Assembly (NCBI GenBank): GCA_025453375.1
Contig: JALOQT010000127.1
Coordinates: 1 to 5,411 of the forward strand
Direction of reading: 5' to 3'
DNA: 5,411 bases
From: Phycisphaerales bacterium
GTDB taxonomy: Bacteria > Planctomycetota > Phycisphaerae > Phycisphaerales > UBA1924
Shown: positions 1 through 5,317 of the stretch, piece after piece
How positions within the stretch are numbered: the first letter of the stretch is position 1
Layout of the letters: every line of letters begins with the position of its first letter
Notes under the pieces: model-generated
Told to the model about the DNA's origin: nothing
Databases searched by the model: none
What the model saw: the letters and a program-made list of their open reading frames with translations, nothing else
Program-made: the position numbers and the translations under genes

Positions 1-10
1 ACATCCGGGT

Positions 11-16
11 AAGGAG
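11..16 (+). promoter_or_regulatory. Shine-Dalgarno site of the DUF4397 gene
   Basis: AAGGAG lies 8 bases before the ATG at 25. It decides the start: an in-frame GTG at 16 overlaps the site itself and is therefore unlikely. This is the only clear Shine-Dalgarno sequence before any gene in the window; the other complete genes have weak sites or none. Confidence 0.75.
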
Positions 17-24
17 TGTTCGCA

Positions 25-765
25 ATGGTTCAAGCTTCCATGACGGCTATCGGTGCGCTCGCAGTGATTACGCTGGCGGGGGCGGCTTCGGCGCAGGTGC
101 GGGTCCGGGCGGTGCACGCTTCGCCTGATGCGCCGACGGTCAACGTGATTGGCTCGGGTGGCGTGCTCGGGGCGGGGACCAATGTGTTCCCGAATCTGAG
201 CTTCCGCTCGGCGACGGCGTATGCCGCGTTGCCCGATGGGCTGTACAACGTGGGCGTGGCGCCGGCCCCGAGCGTGACGACGATCTACTCGGAGAACTTC
301 ACGCTGACTGGCCCGGCGGATGTCACGGTCGTGGCTCGTGGCCTGCTGGGGAACAACTCGTTTGACCTGCTGCCGTTCGTCGATGACAACACCGTCACGC
401 CCGGGCAGGCCCGGATCCGGTTCATCCACGCTTCGCCCAATGCGCCGACGGTGAATATCAACGTCGCTGGCAGCAGCAGCAACATCTTCAGCGGCGTCTC
501 ATTCGGCGAAAGCGGCGGATACATCACCGTGCCGGCCGGGTCGTATGACCTGGAGGTGCGTCTGGCGGCCAACAACGGGCTGGCACTGTCGGCGACGGTG
601 AACGTCCTGCCTGGCTCGGTCAGCACCATCTTTGCGATGGGCCTGGTCGGCGGCTCGGGCGCGCAGGCGCTGGCGGCGGTGCCGATCGTCGATGTGATCC
701 CGACGCCGGGCGCGACGGCCCTGCTTGGGCTGGCGGGCCTGATGGTGGCGCGTCGTCGTCGCTGA
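25..765 (+). CDS. Secreted DUF4397 two-domain protein with PEP-CTERM-like sorting tail
   Basis: A 246-residue exported protein of unknown function. Residues 1-23 form a Sec signal peptide (hydrophobic core about 8-21, cleavage expected after ASA at 21-23). Two DUF4397 domains follow, each opening with the family's HASP-x-APTVN motif, at 31-40 and 135-144. They are about 104 residues apart, so the protein is essentially a tandem domain duplication. The domains are rich in beta-strand residues. The C-terminus (about 226-246) reads PTPGA, then a short Leu/Gly/Ala hydrophobic segment, then RRRR; this has the shape of a PEP-CTERM sorting signal with PTPG in place of PEP. Exosortase-type processing and release or anchoring at the cell surface is an inference. 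DUF4397 proteins are generally predicted to be surface proteins without known activity. The start is set by AAGGAG at 11-16. A terminator-like hairpin lies about 90 bases after the stop. The promoter lies outside the window. Confidence 0.88.
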   Translation: MVQASMTAIGALAVITLAGAASAQVRVRAVHASPDAPTVNVIGSGGVLGAGTNVFPNLSFRSATAYAALPDGLYNVGVAPAPSVTTIYSENFTLTGPADVTVVARGLLGNNSFDLLPFVDDNTVTPGQARIRFIHASPNAPTVNINVAGSSSNIFSGVSFGESGGYITVPAGSYDLEVRLAANNGLALSATVNVLPGSVSTIFAMGLVGGSGAQALAAVPIVDVIPTPGATALLGLAGLMVARRRR

Positions 766-800
766 GCGGGCTGAGGTGACGAAGTTCATAGATCGTGGGC

Positions 801-839
801 GGCTGCCTGCCCCTCTTCCGTCTTGCGGAGGGTGCAGCC
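801..839 (+). other. Possible structured RNA stem in the gap before the kinase-like gene
   Basis: GGCTGC (801-806) pairs perfectly with GCAGCC (834-839). Inside, TCTTCCG (814-820) can pair with CGGAGGG (826-832) using G-U pairs around a five-base loop. It lies between the DUF4397 gene stop and the stronger hairpin at 856-887. It may be part of the 3' untranslated region of the DUF4397 message. It has no U-tract, so it is not a terminator by itself. Chance pairing in GC-rich DNA is possible. Confidence 0.3.
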
Positions 840-855
840 CTTCCTGCCCCTTCGC

Positions 856-893
856 TCCCCGCGCTGGTGGAAACACCCGCGCGGGGGCTTTGT
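856..893 (+). terminator. Intrinsic terminator with GAAA tetraloop
   Basis: CCCCGCGC (857-864) pairs perfectly with GCGCGGGG (879-886). After one T/C mismatch an inner stem GGTG/CACC (866-869/874-877) is closed by a GAAA tetraloop (870-873). The stem is followed by CTTTGT, a short U-tract. Its orientation and position fit the end of the DUF4397 transcript. The other strand has no T run after the stem, so it should act only on + strand transcription. It ends about 28 bases before the ATG of the next gene, so that gene must either be transcribed from a promoter squeezed into that space or be reached by read-through. Confidence 0.6.
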
Positions 894-907
894 ATTGGCC
901 CGCAGGA

Positions 908-920
908 TACCATCGGCCCT
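908..920 (+). promoter_or_regulatory. Candidate -10 element for leaderless transcription of the kinase-like gene
   Basis: TACCAT (908-913) matches the TANNNT form of a -10 hexamer and ends 7 bases before the ATG at 921. Transcription would then begin at or next to the start codon, giving a leaderless message. This would explain the lack of a well-placed Shine-Dalgarno site (only AGGA at 904-907, 13 bases away) and how the gene is expressed directly behind a terminator. No -35 element resembling TTGACA is visible. This is an inference from spacing only. Confidence 0.35.
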
Positions 921-2057
921 ATGCGCGTACTGGTCACCGGTCAGATCGGGATGGACAAGAAGCCCTACTTGCAGGAGGTTGTCGACTTTGCCGGCAAGCA
1001 GGGTGAGCAGATCGATGTCTACCACATCGGCGACATGATGTATGCCGAGGCTCGGGATGTGCGGCCCGGGACGATCCTGAACCTGCCGATCAGCCGGCTG
1101 GACTCGCTTCGGCGGGCGGCGTTCAAGGACGTCATCGCCCAGAGCAAGGACCAGAAGAACGTGATCGTCAATACGCACGCGACGTTTCGCTGGCGTCACG
1201 GGCTGTTCGCGGCGTTTGACTGGGATCAGATCGTCGCCTTCAAGCCGGACATCTGCGTGTGCCTGGTGGACAACATCGAAGTGGTGCACCATCGCGTGCA
1301 CAAGGACTATGACATCGATGCGACGCTGAAGGACTGCATGGTCTGGCGCGAGGAGGAGATTCTCGCGACGGAGCTGCTGAGCAAGTCGATCCCCGGGTGC
1401 CAGTTCTACATCCTCAGCCGCGGGCGGCATGTCACGACGGCGCAGACGCTGTTCCGGCTGACGTGCAGGCCGCAGATGCGGAAGGTGTACCCGAGCTTCC
1501 CGATGAGCCACGTGGTGGACATGCCCGATGTGCTGGCGGAGATCGACGCGTTCCGGGCGAAGCTGGCGGAGCACTTCGTGGCGTTTGACCCGGGGGATGT
1601 CGATGAGAAACTCCTGCTGGAGCGGGCGATCGTCGCAGCGCGGGAGGGCAAGGAGTTCCTCGATGTGACGCCGCACAGCTTTGGTGGCAGCACGACGGCT
1701 GCCGAGAAGATCCGCGTGCGGGTGCGCGAGGTGCTGGACATCGCGGGGGACATCGACGGGCAGATTTACATGCGGGACTTCAAGTTGATTGACCAGAGCG
1801 ACATGATCGTCAGCCTGGTGCCGGAACTGCCGGGGCGCGACGGCAAGGACATCCCCGGGCTGTCCAGCGGCGTCGAACGCGAACTGCAGCACGCGTGGGA
1901 ACACACCAAAGAGGTGTACGTCGTGTGGAAGCCCAAGAAGCACCCCAGCCCGTTCATCACCGAGACGGCGACGAAGGTGTTCAAGAGCGTCGAGGAGAGC
2001 CTGGCGTTCTTCGAGGGCAAGGGGATGTTCCCGGCGAAGAACCTGTTTGGGCACTGA
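921..2057 (+). CDS. P-loop kinase-like / nucleoside-deoxyribosyltransferase-like fusion protein
   Basis: A 378-residue, probably cytoplasmic protein with two recognisable halves and no signal peptide. Residues 1-185 resemble archaeal-type adenylate kinases (AdkA) in strand order: VLVTGQIGMDKKPYL (3-17) at the Walker A position, HIGDMM (35-40) like the FGTVM motif, VIVNTHATF (81-89) like VVVDTHSTI, and KPDICVCLVDN (108-118) like the following NPDIIIVV strand. The Walker A is eroded: in GxxxxGK[ST] the second Gly is Asp12 and the Ser/Thr is Lys14. From about 187 a second Rossmann-like domain begins (KVYPSFPMSH, 188-197), similar to the KIYLSGPMTG opening of DUF4406/NDT-fold proteins. It continues with DFKLIDQSDMIVSLVPE (286-302) and SSGVEREL (315-322). 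Asp291, Asp294 and Glu321 are candidate active-site residues, Glu321 matching the catalytic Glu of deoxyribosyltransferases. A role in nucleotide metabolism is inferred; the substrate is unknown. An upstream extension to 795 would cross the terminator and is rejected. Confidence 0.8.
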   Translation: MRVLVTGQIGMDKKPYLQEVVDFAGKQGEQIDVYHIGDMMYAEARDVRPGTILNLPISRLDSLRRAAFKDVIAQSKDQKNVIVNTHATFRWRHGLFAAFDWDQIVAFKPDICVCLVDNIEVVHHRVHKDYDIDATLKDCMVWREEEILATELLSKSIPGCQFYILSRGRHVTTAQTLFRLTCRPQMRKVYPSFPMSHVVDMPDVLAEIDAFRAKLAEHFVAFDPGDVDEKLLLERAIVAAREGKEFLDVTPHSFGGSTTAAEKIRVRVREVLDIAGDIDGQIYMRDFKLIDQSDMIVSLVPELPGRDGKDIPGLSSGVERELQHAWEHTKEVYVVWKPKKHPSPFITETATKVFKSVEESLAFFEGKGMFPAKNLFGH

Positions 2058-2113
2058 AGCGGGCGTGGGCGTCAAACGTCGAGCGTTGGAGAGATGCACC
2101 CTCATCCGCCTTT

Positions 2114-2132
2114 GACCCGCTGGACGCGGGTC
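2114..2132 (+). terminator. Hairpin after the kinase-like gene, possible weak terminator
   Basis: GACCCGC (2114-2120) pairs perfectly with GCGGGTC (2126-2132) around a five-base loop, 56 bases after the stop at 2057. It is followed only by TTGG, so the U-tract is poor. On the other strand the stem is followed by AAAGG, so it is not a terminator for the convergent hydrolase gene. It could be a weak terminator, an mRNA 3'-end protecting stem, or part of a dispersed repeat. Confidence 0.35.
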
Positions 2133-2143
2133 TTGGCAACCTC

Positions 2144-2172
2144 TCCCGCGTGGCGGCAGAAGGGGCGCGGGA
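2144..2172. other. Second hairpin in the convergent gap
   Basis: TCCCGCG (2144-2150) pairs perfectly with CGCGGGA (2166-2172) over a 15-base loop. Together with the 2114-2132 hairpin and the flanking CACCCTCATCCGCC (from 2098) and CCTCTCCCGC (from 2140) it resembles the composition of dispersed intergenic repeats (REP-like) known in other bacteria. There is only one copy here, so the repeat nature cannot be shown. The rest of the 2058-2208 gap holds nothing else I recognise. Confidence 0.3.
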
Positions 2173-2208
2173 CTGGGTGTCCGACGCGGGCGTCTGAACC
2201 GCGCGTGG

Positions 2209-3228
2209 TTATGAGGTAAAGCGAGGAGCCATGACGTGCTGTGCGTCGTGCTGGTGTTGACCGGCGGGGGTCGTGATGCAGCAGGAGAAGCCGGGCTTGA
2301 GGCTTGCGGCGCCCCAGCGGCCGTCGGGGGCCAGGGCAATGAGGGCGACTTGGTGTTGCGGCATGATCGCGTAGCTGCTGATGATGCGGTCGAGCACGGC
2401 AAGGCAGGCTTCGAGCGGTGTGCGGCCGGCGCGCATCAGTTCGACGGCGAGGAATGAGCCGCAGACGCCCATGATCAGTTCGCCGTTTCCCGTCGCGGCG
2501 GCGGCGCCGGCGGTCTGATCGACGTAGAGGCCGTGACCGATGATCGGCGAGTCGCCCACGCGCCCGGGGACTTTGAAACCCAGGCCGCTGGTGGTGACGC
2601 AGCCGCTAAGCACACCGGTGTGATCGATGCCCAGCAGGCAGACGGTGTCGTGGTTGCCCTCACGCGCGCCGGGGGCGTGGCGAAACTTGTCAGAAGGCGT
2701 GGCCCGCGCGTCGCGGTATCGCTCTTCGACGTTCATCGGCGGCAGCACGCCTTCGCGCTGGCCGGCTTCGGAGGGGTCATGCGTTGTCCGCCATGCTTCC
2801 CACGCGGCGCGGGCCTCGGGGGTGAGCAGATGCGTCGGGTGCGGGGTGAAGCCCTGGCGCTGGGCGAAGGCCTCGGCGCCGTCGCCGGCGAGCAGGACGT
2901 GGATGGTCTTGTCCATCACGGCGCGGGCGAGGCGGGCGGCGCCGGCGTAATGACGGAGGTAGCAGACGCCGCCGCAACGGTCGGGGGCTTGCATGACGCA
3001 GGCATCGAGGCTGACGTGGCCGGAGGCATCGGGAAACCCGCCGACGCCGACGGAATCGACGGTCGGGTCGTCCTCGACAGCCGTCGCGCCGGCGACGACG
3101 GCATCGAGTGACGAGCCGCCGGAAGCGAGGATCGGCCACGCGGCGGCGTTGGCGACGGGGCCGAAACTCCAGGTGGAGATGACGATGGGCGCGACGCGGC
3201 GGGCGGTGGTGTGAGCGGAGGTGGCCAT
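2209..3228 (-). CDS. N(4)-(beta-N-acetylglucosaminyl)-L-asparaginase family Ntn hydrolase
   Basis: A 339-residue protein matching aspartylglucosaminidase (glycosylasparaginase) along its whole length. Conserved blocks are ISTWSFGPVANAAAW (17-31; human enzyme NTWPF..ATEAAW), ILASGGSSLDAV (33-44), VGVGGFPD (60-67), THxxLL-type TIHVLLAGD (108-116), GNHDTV (191-196), TTSGLGFKVPGRVGDSPI (212-229) and AGAAAATGNGE (240-250). The family matures by self-cleavage before Thr. Here that is Asp194/Thr195 (codon at 2644-2646), making Thr195 the nucleophile of the beta subunit; Arg223, Asp226, Thr246 and Gly247 match the substrate-binding residues. The reaction is cleavage of the GlcNAc-Asn bond, though some relatives act on isoaspartyl peptides or asparagine. 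No signal peptide is visible, unlike the lysosomal human enzyme, so a cytoplasmic location is inferred. The start at 3228 is chosen because homology begins soon after it and it mirrors the divergent gene. It is divergent from the metallopeptidase and convergent with the kinase-like gene. Confidence 0.92.
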   Translation of the reverse strand: MATSAHTTARRVAPIVISTWSFGPVANAAAWPILASGGSSLDAVVAGATAVEDDPTVDSVGVGGFPDASGHVSLDACVMQAPDRCGGVCYLRHYAGAARLARAVMDKTIHVLLAGDGAEAFAQRQGFTPHPTHLLTPEARAAWEAWRTTHDPSEAGQREGVLPPMNVEERYRDARATPSDKFRHAPGAREGNHDTVCLLGIDHTGVLSGCVTTSGLGFKVPGRVGDSPIIGHGLYVDQTAGAAAATGNGELIMGVCGSFLAVELMRAGRTPLEACLAVLDRIISSYAIMPQHQVALIALAPDGRWGAASLKPGFSCCITTPAGQHQHDAQHVMAPRFTS

Positions 3229-3239
3229 GCGCGAGCGTA
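3229..3239 (-). promoter_or_regulatory. Candidate -10 element for leaderless transcription of the asparaginase-family gene
   Basis: Reading on the - strand, TACGCT (3239-3234) has the TANNNT form and is followed by CGCGC and then ATG. No Shine-Dalgarno sequence is present. Transcription would begin at or within a base or two of the start codon. No -35 hexamer is seen at 16-18 bases upstream; CAGTCG is there. This is inferred from spacing and from the same arrangement on the facing gene. Confidence 0.4.
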
Positions 3240-3264
3240 GTGGGGGCCGAGCGGGGCGACTGGA

Positions 3265-3275
3265 TACGCTCGTGC
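3265..3275 (+). promoter_or_regulatory. Candidate -10 element for leaderless transcription of the metallopeptidase gene
   Basis: TACGCT (3265-3270) is followed by CGTGC and the ATG at 3276, the same hexamer and spacing as on the facing gene. No Shine-Dalgarno sequence and no -35 hexamer are visible (GGGGGC at the expected place). If correct it supports ATG 3276 over the in-frame ATG at 3288 and GTG at 3240. Confidence 0.4.
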
Positions 3276-4655
3276 ATGCAACTGCAGATGCGCATCGTGG
3301 CGACGGTGTTGGCCGGGGTGGTGGCAGACTGTTGTGGGGTCTCGGCATGGGAGGGAGCCGCCAGCGCGCGGCAGCCATGGGGCCCGAACGGGCTGGGGGT
3401 CAGCGTCCTTGAGGAGTCGAAGCCCAAACTCCCGGCGGGCGTGCTGGCGACGCTGGTGCAGATGCGTGAGGCCATCATCGCAAGGGATAAAGAGGCGTAT
3501 ATGCGGCTGGTCGTGCCGGGCGATGGGCCGATGGGTGATCCGATCTTCCGGACCGAGCAGTCACGATGGTGCGATGACTGGGTGAAGACGCCGGTGGGGG
3601 CGATCTCGATTGAAGGAACGGCTGCCAACCCACCAGTGGGCGCGGGGGCGACCGCACGCGATGATGGGTTGGAACGCGTGTATGCGGACTTGAAGTGGAT
3701 CTGGCGTTATCCAGCCAGCGAGCAGCAACGCACGCGACCGTTGGGAACACAATCGCTGGTTCGCCCCAAGTCGGTGCAGTTCGTCGGCCTATTCGTCCGC
3801 CCGCGCGGCGGGGATGATGCGGCGTGGCGGTATGGCGGGGAGGTGTGGGTGACGGTGGAGAAGCCGCCGGCGCCGCAGATCGGCTTTGCCGGTGGGCGGG
3901 TGAAGTTTGAGCCGAAGTTTGGGGCGGACAACGAGGATGCCCAGGGCGATGAGGCGGTGCTGGCGAAGGTGGCCAGCATCGCCGGCGCGGCGCTGCCGGA
4001 GGTGCGGCGGGAGGTCGATGCGTTCTTCGGCGTGAAGCTGACGTGCGTGCAGGAGATCAAGTTCTATCGCAGCATGAAGCACCTGCAGCACTCGATCTGG
4101 CTGAGCTACGCCGACCCGCTGGGCGGATGGAATGAGCCTGGCGAGTCGATCAAACTGATGGCCACCGGCGCGCGGCCGCAGCGGATCAAGCAGTTGCTGG
4201 CCCATGAATACGCCCATGTGGTGACCTTCACGCTGGGGCCCAAGGCGACTGACGCGCCGTGGTGGATGCTCGAAGGCGTGGCGGAGCTGGCCAGCGCGCC
4301 GTATCGGCCCGAGGCCAAGCCGCGGCGGGATCGACAAGTCGGCGCGTGGGCGCGGCAGGATAACCTCGCCGAGTGGGAGCATCTCGCGGCGTTCCCCCTC
4401 AAGCCGGAACACGCCAAGTACATGACGCACGTCTACGTCCAGGGCGAGCACATGATGGCGTGGCTGACGACGCGATTTGGCGAAGCGGCACGGACGAAGT
4501 TCGTCCGGGCGTTGTGCAACGGTGCCTCGCTCGATGAGGCGTCCCGAGCGGTCTTCGACAGCCCATGGCTAGCGCTGGATGTGGCGTGGCGGCAGGATGT
4601 GATGCTGCTTGGCCGTGATGGGGCGATGCCGATGGATGATGTTGATGAGCCGTGA
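3276..4655 (+). CDS. Exported gluzincin metallopeptidase (peptidase MA-like), HEXXH-X18-E
   Basis: A 459-residue predicted zinc peptidase. Residues 1-31 look like a Sec signal peptide (basic start MQLQMR, hydrophobic 7-19, cleavage expected after ASA at 29-31). There is no convincing lipobox around Cys19-Cys20. Residues about 52-195 form an alpha-plus-beta region with the look of an NTF2/SnoaL-like domain (VLATLVQMREAIIARDKEAY at 56-75, later strands EVWVTV near 189-194); this is tentative. The catalytic region carries HEYAH (310-314) and WWMLEGVAELAS (329-340). His310 and His314 plus Glu333, exactly 18 residues after His314, give the M1-type gluzincin zinc site, with Glu311 as catalytic base. 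The spacing and WxxEGxAE context fit the peptidase MA family. The protein would act outside the cytoplasmic membrane, with substrates unknown. The last 15 residues are acidic and contain no anchor. The start at 3276 is favoured by the mirrored start region; 3288 is the alternative and leaves the signal peptide intact. A terminator follows 12 bases after the stop. Confidence 0.87.
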   Translation: MQLQMRIVATVLAGVVADCCGVSAWEGAASARQPWGPNGLGVSVLEESKPKLPAGVLATLVQMREAIIARDKEAYMRLVVPGDGPMGDPIFRTEQSRWCDDWVKTPVGAISIEGTAANPPVGAGATARDDGLERVYADLKWIWRYPASEQQRTRPLGTQSLVRPKSVQFVGLFVRPRGGDDAAWRYGGEVWVTVEKPPAPQIGFAGGRVKFEPKFGADNEDAQGDEAVLAKVASIAGAALPEVRREVDAFFGVKLTCVQEIKFYRSMKHLQHSIWLSYADPLGGWNEPGESIKLMATGARPQRIKQLLAHEYAHVVTFTLGPKATDAPWWMLEGVAELASAPYRPEAKPRRDRQVGAWARQDNLAEWEHLAAFPLKPEHAKYMTHVYVQGEHMMAWLTTRFGEAARTKFVRALCNGASLDEASRAVFDSPWLALDVAWRQDVMLLGRDGAMPMDDVDEP

Positions 4656-4664
4656 GGCCCTATG

Positions 4665-4695
4665 AAAAAACGCCCTGCCGGACGGCAGGGCGTTT
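4665..4695. terminator. Bidirectional intrinsic terminator between the metallopeptidase gene and rpsI
   Basis: AAACGCCCTGCC (4668-4679) pairs perfectly with GGCAGGGCGTTT (4684-4695) around a four-base loop. The 12-bp stem is flanked by A6 on the left (4665-4670), so on the - strand it is followed by six U residues; on the + strand it is followed by UUU only. It should therefore be strongest for the rplM-rpsI transcript and also end the metallopeptidase transcript. It is the clearest terminator in the window. The rest of the 4656-4728 gap holds nothing else I recognise. Confidence 0.9.
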
Positions 4696-4728
4696 GAACA
4701 AAAGCACGGATGTGAAGCGAAGCGTGGT

Positions 4729-5250
4729 TTAGCGCTTGCTGAACTGGAAGCGACGGCGTGCACCAGCCTGGCCGTACTTCTTGGCGTCCATCTGCGGGTC
4801 GTAGCCCTTCAGTGCACGGGCGAGGCCCTGGACGATGGCGCCGGCCTGGCCCATGAAGCCACCACCATTGACGCGGACGATCACGTCCATCTTGCCCATG
4901 GCGCCGGTGGCGCGGAGGGGGGCGTAGATGTTGGCGCGGTCGCGGTCCTCGGCGAAGTACTGATCGATGGTTTTGGTCTTGTCACCATCGAGGGCGATCA
5001 TGACCTTGGCATCACCCTTGGCCGGGCGGATGCGGACGCGGGCGACGGCGCGCTTGCGGCGGCCGGTGCCCCACCACCAGCCACCCTTGGGCGCCTTGGG
5101 GGCGGCGACGGGGCGGGTGCTGGTCGTCTCGGCGGGTGCCGGGGCGACGGGGATGTCCAGGCCGCCCTTGCTGGCGGTGGACTCGGCCTTGGGGGCGCGG
5201 GTGCGCGTGGGCTTGGCTTCGGTCTTCGTATCGGTCTTAGTTTCTGGCAT
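4729..5250 (-). CDS. rpsI: Small ribosomal subunit protein uS9, extended N-terminus and shortened C-terminal region
   Basis: A 173-residue 30S subunit protein S9, whose C-terminal tail normally reaches the P-site tRNA. The core begins at GTGRRK (61-66). The S9 signature is intact at 129-147 (GGGFMGQAGAIVQGLARAL) and the terminal QFSKR (169-173) is kept. Residues 1-58 are a Lys/Thr/Ala/Pro-rich extension absent from the roughly 130-residue E. coli protein; extensions of this kind are probably disordered. After YDP (150-152) the sequence jumps to DAKKYG (155-160). The usual LRKAGFxTRDxRxVER stretch is missing, about 17 residues compared with E. coli, in frame. The tail motif KARRRPQFSKR is changed to GARRRFQFSKR. 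The start at 5250 (MPETK) is preferred to an upstream in-frame ATG at 5316 in the rplM-rpsI gap; no strong Shine-Dalgarno is seen. It lies 105 bases after rplM, in the usual L13-S9 order, and ends at a strong terminator. Likely functional, since it is the only S9 in the normal operon position here. Confidence 0.93.
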   Translation of the reverse strand: MPETKTDTKTEAKPTRTRAPKAESTASKGGLDIPVAPAPAETTSTRPVAAPKAPKGGWWWGTGRRKRAVARVRIRPAKGDAKVMIALDGDKTKTIDQYFAEDRDRANIYAPLRATGAMGKMDVIVRVNGGGFMGQAGAIVQGLARALKGYDPQMDAKKYGQAGARRRFQFSKR

Positions 5251-5317
5251 GGGTGTTCTCGTGATGGGTTCGCGGGCGAGTGTGTCGCGGTCGCGGGATG
5301 GTGATGGACGGTGCACG

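Larger units (their letters stand above)
3226..3278. repeat. Inverted repeat spanning both divergent start codons
   Basis: CATGCGCGAGCGTA (3226-3239) and TACGCTCGTGCATG (3265-3278) are reverse complements at 13 of 14 positions, separated by 25 bases. The outer three bases of each arm are the ATG start codons of the two divergent genes. The remaining 11 positions of each arm match at 10. It could be an operator for a dimeric regulator, or two copies of the same promoter/start signal. Pairing does not extend further in either direction. Confidence 0.7.

Noticed and set aside
795..920. N-terminal extension of the kinase-like protein by 42 codons
   Set aside because: It would be encoded by the terminator hairpin region, and the P-loop strand MRVLVTG begins naturally at the ATG at 921.
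2183..2194. GACGC-GG-GCGTC palindrome
   Set aside because: Only a 5-bp stem with a two-base loop, with no U-tract; expected often in GC-rich DNA.
786..2402. 538-codon open frame on the - strand opposite the kinase-like gene
   Set aside because: It covers a gene with clear domain motifs, is rich in Arg, His and Pro as expected for the antisense frame of GC-rich coding DNA, runs through the terminator at 856-887 and the 2058-2208 gap, and has no recognisable motif.
2533..3111. 192-codon open frame on the + strand inside the asparaginase-family gene
   Set aside because: Antisense shadow of a gene with all catalytic residues; Gly/Ala/Val-rich with no domain.
3276..3341. Lipoprotein signal at the Cys-Cys of the metallopeptidase
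   Set aside because: The residues before the cysteines (VVAD) do not fit a lipobox, while an AxA-type cleavage site follows at ASA (29-31).
2777..3628. 283-codon open frame on the - strand across the divergent gap
   Set aside because: It overlaps the asparaginase-family gene in another frame and crosses into the metallopeptidase gene; very Arg-rich in its second half, typical of a GC shadow frame.
3789..4451. 220-codon open frame on the - strand opposite the metallopeptidase
   Set aside because: Mirror of the zinc-site coding region; no motif and biased Arg/His/Leu content.
5251..5316. N-terminal extension of S9 to the ATG at 5316
   Set aside because: It lies in the operon gap, its added residues are Arg/Pro-rich noise, and MPETK at 5250 gives the usual acidic-Lys start of extended S9 proteins.
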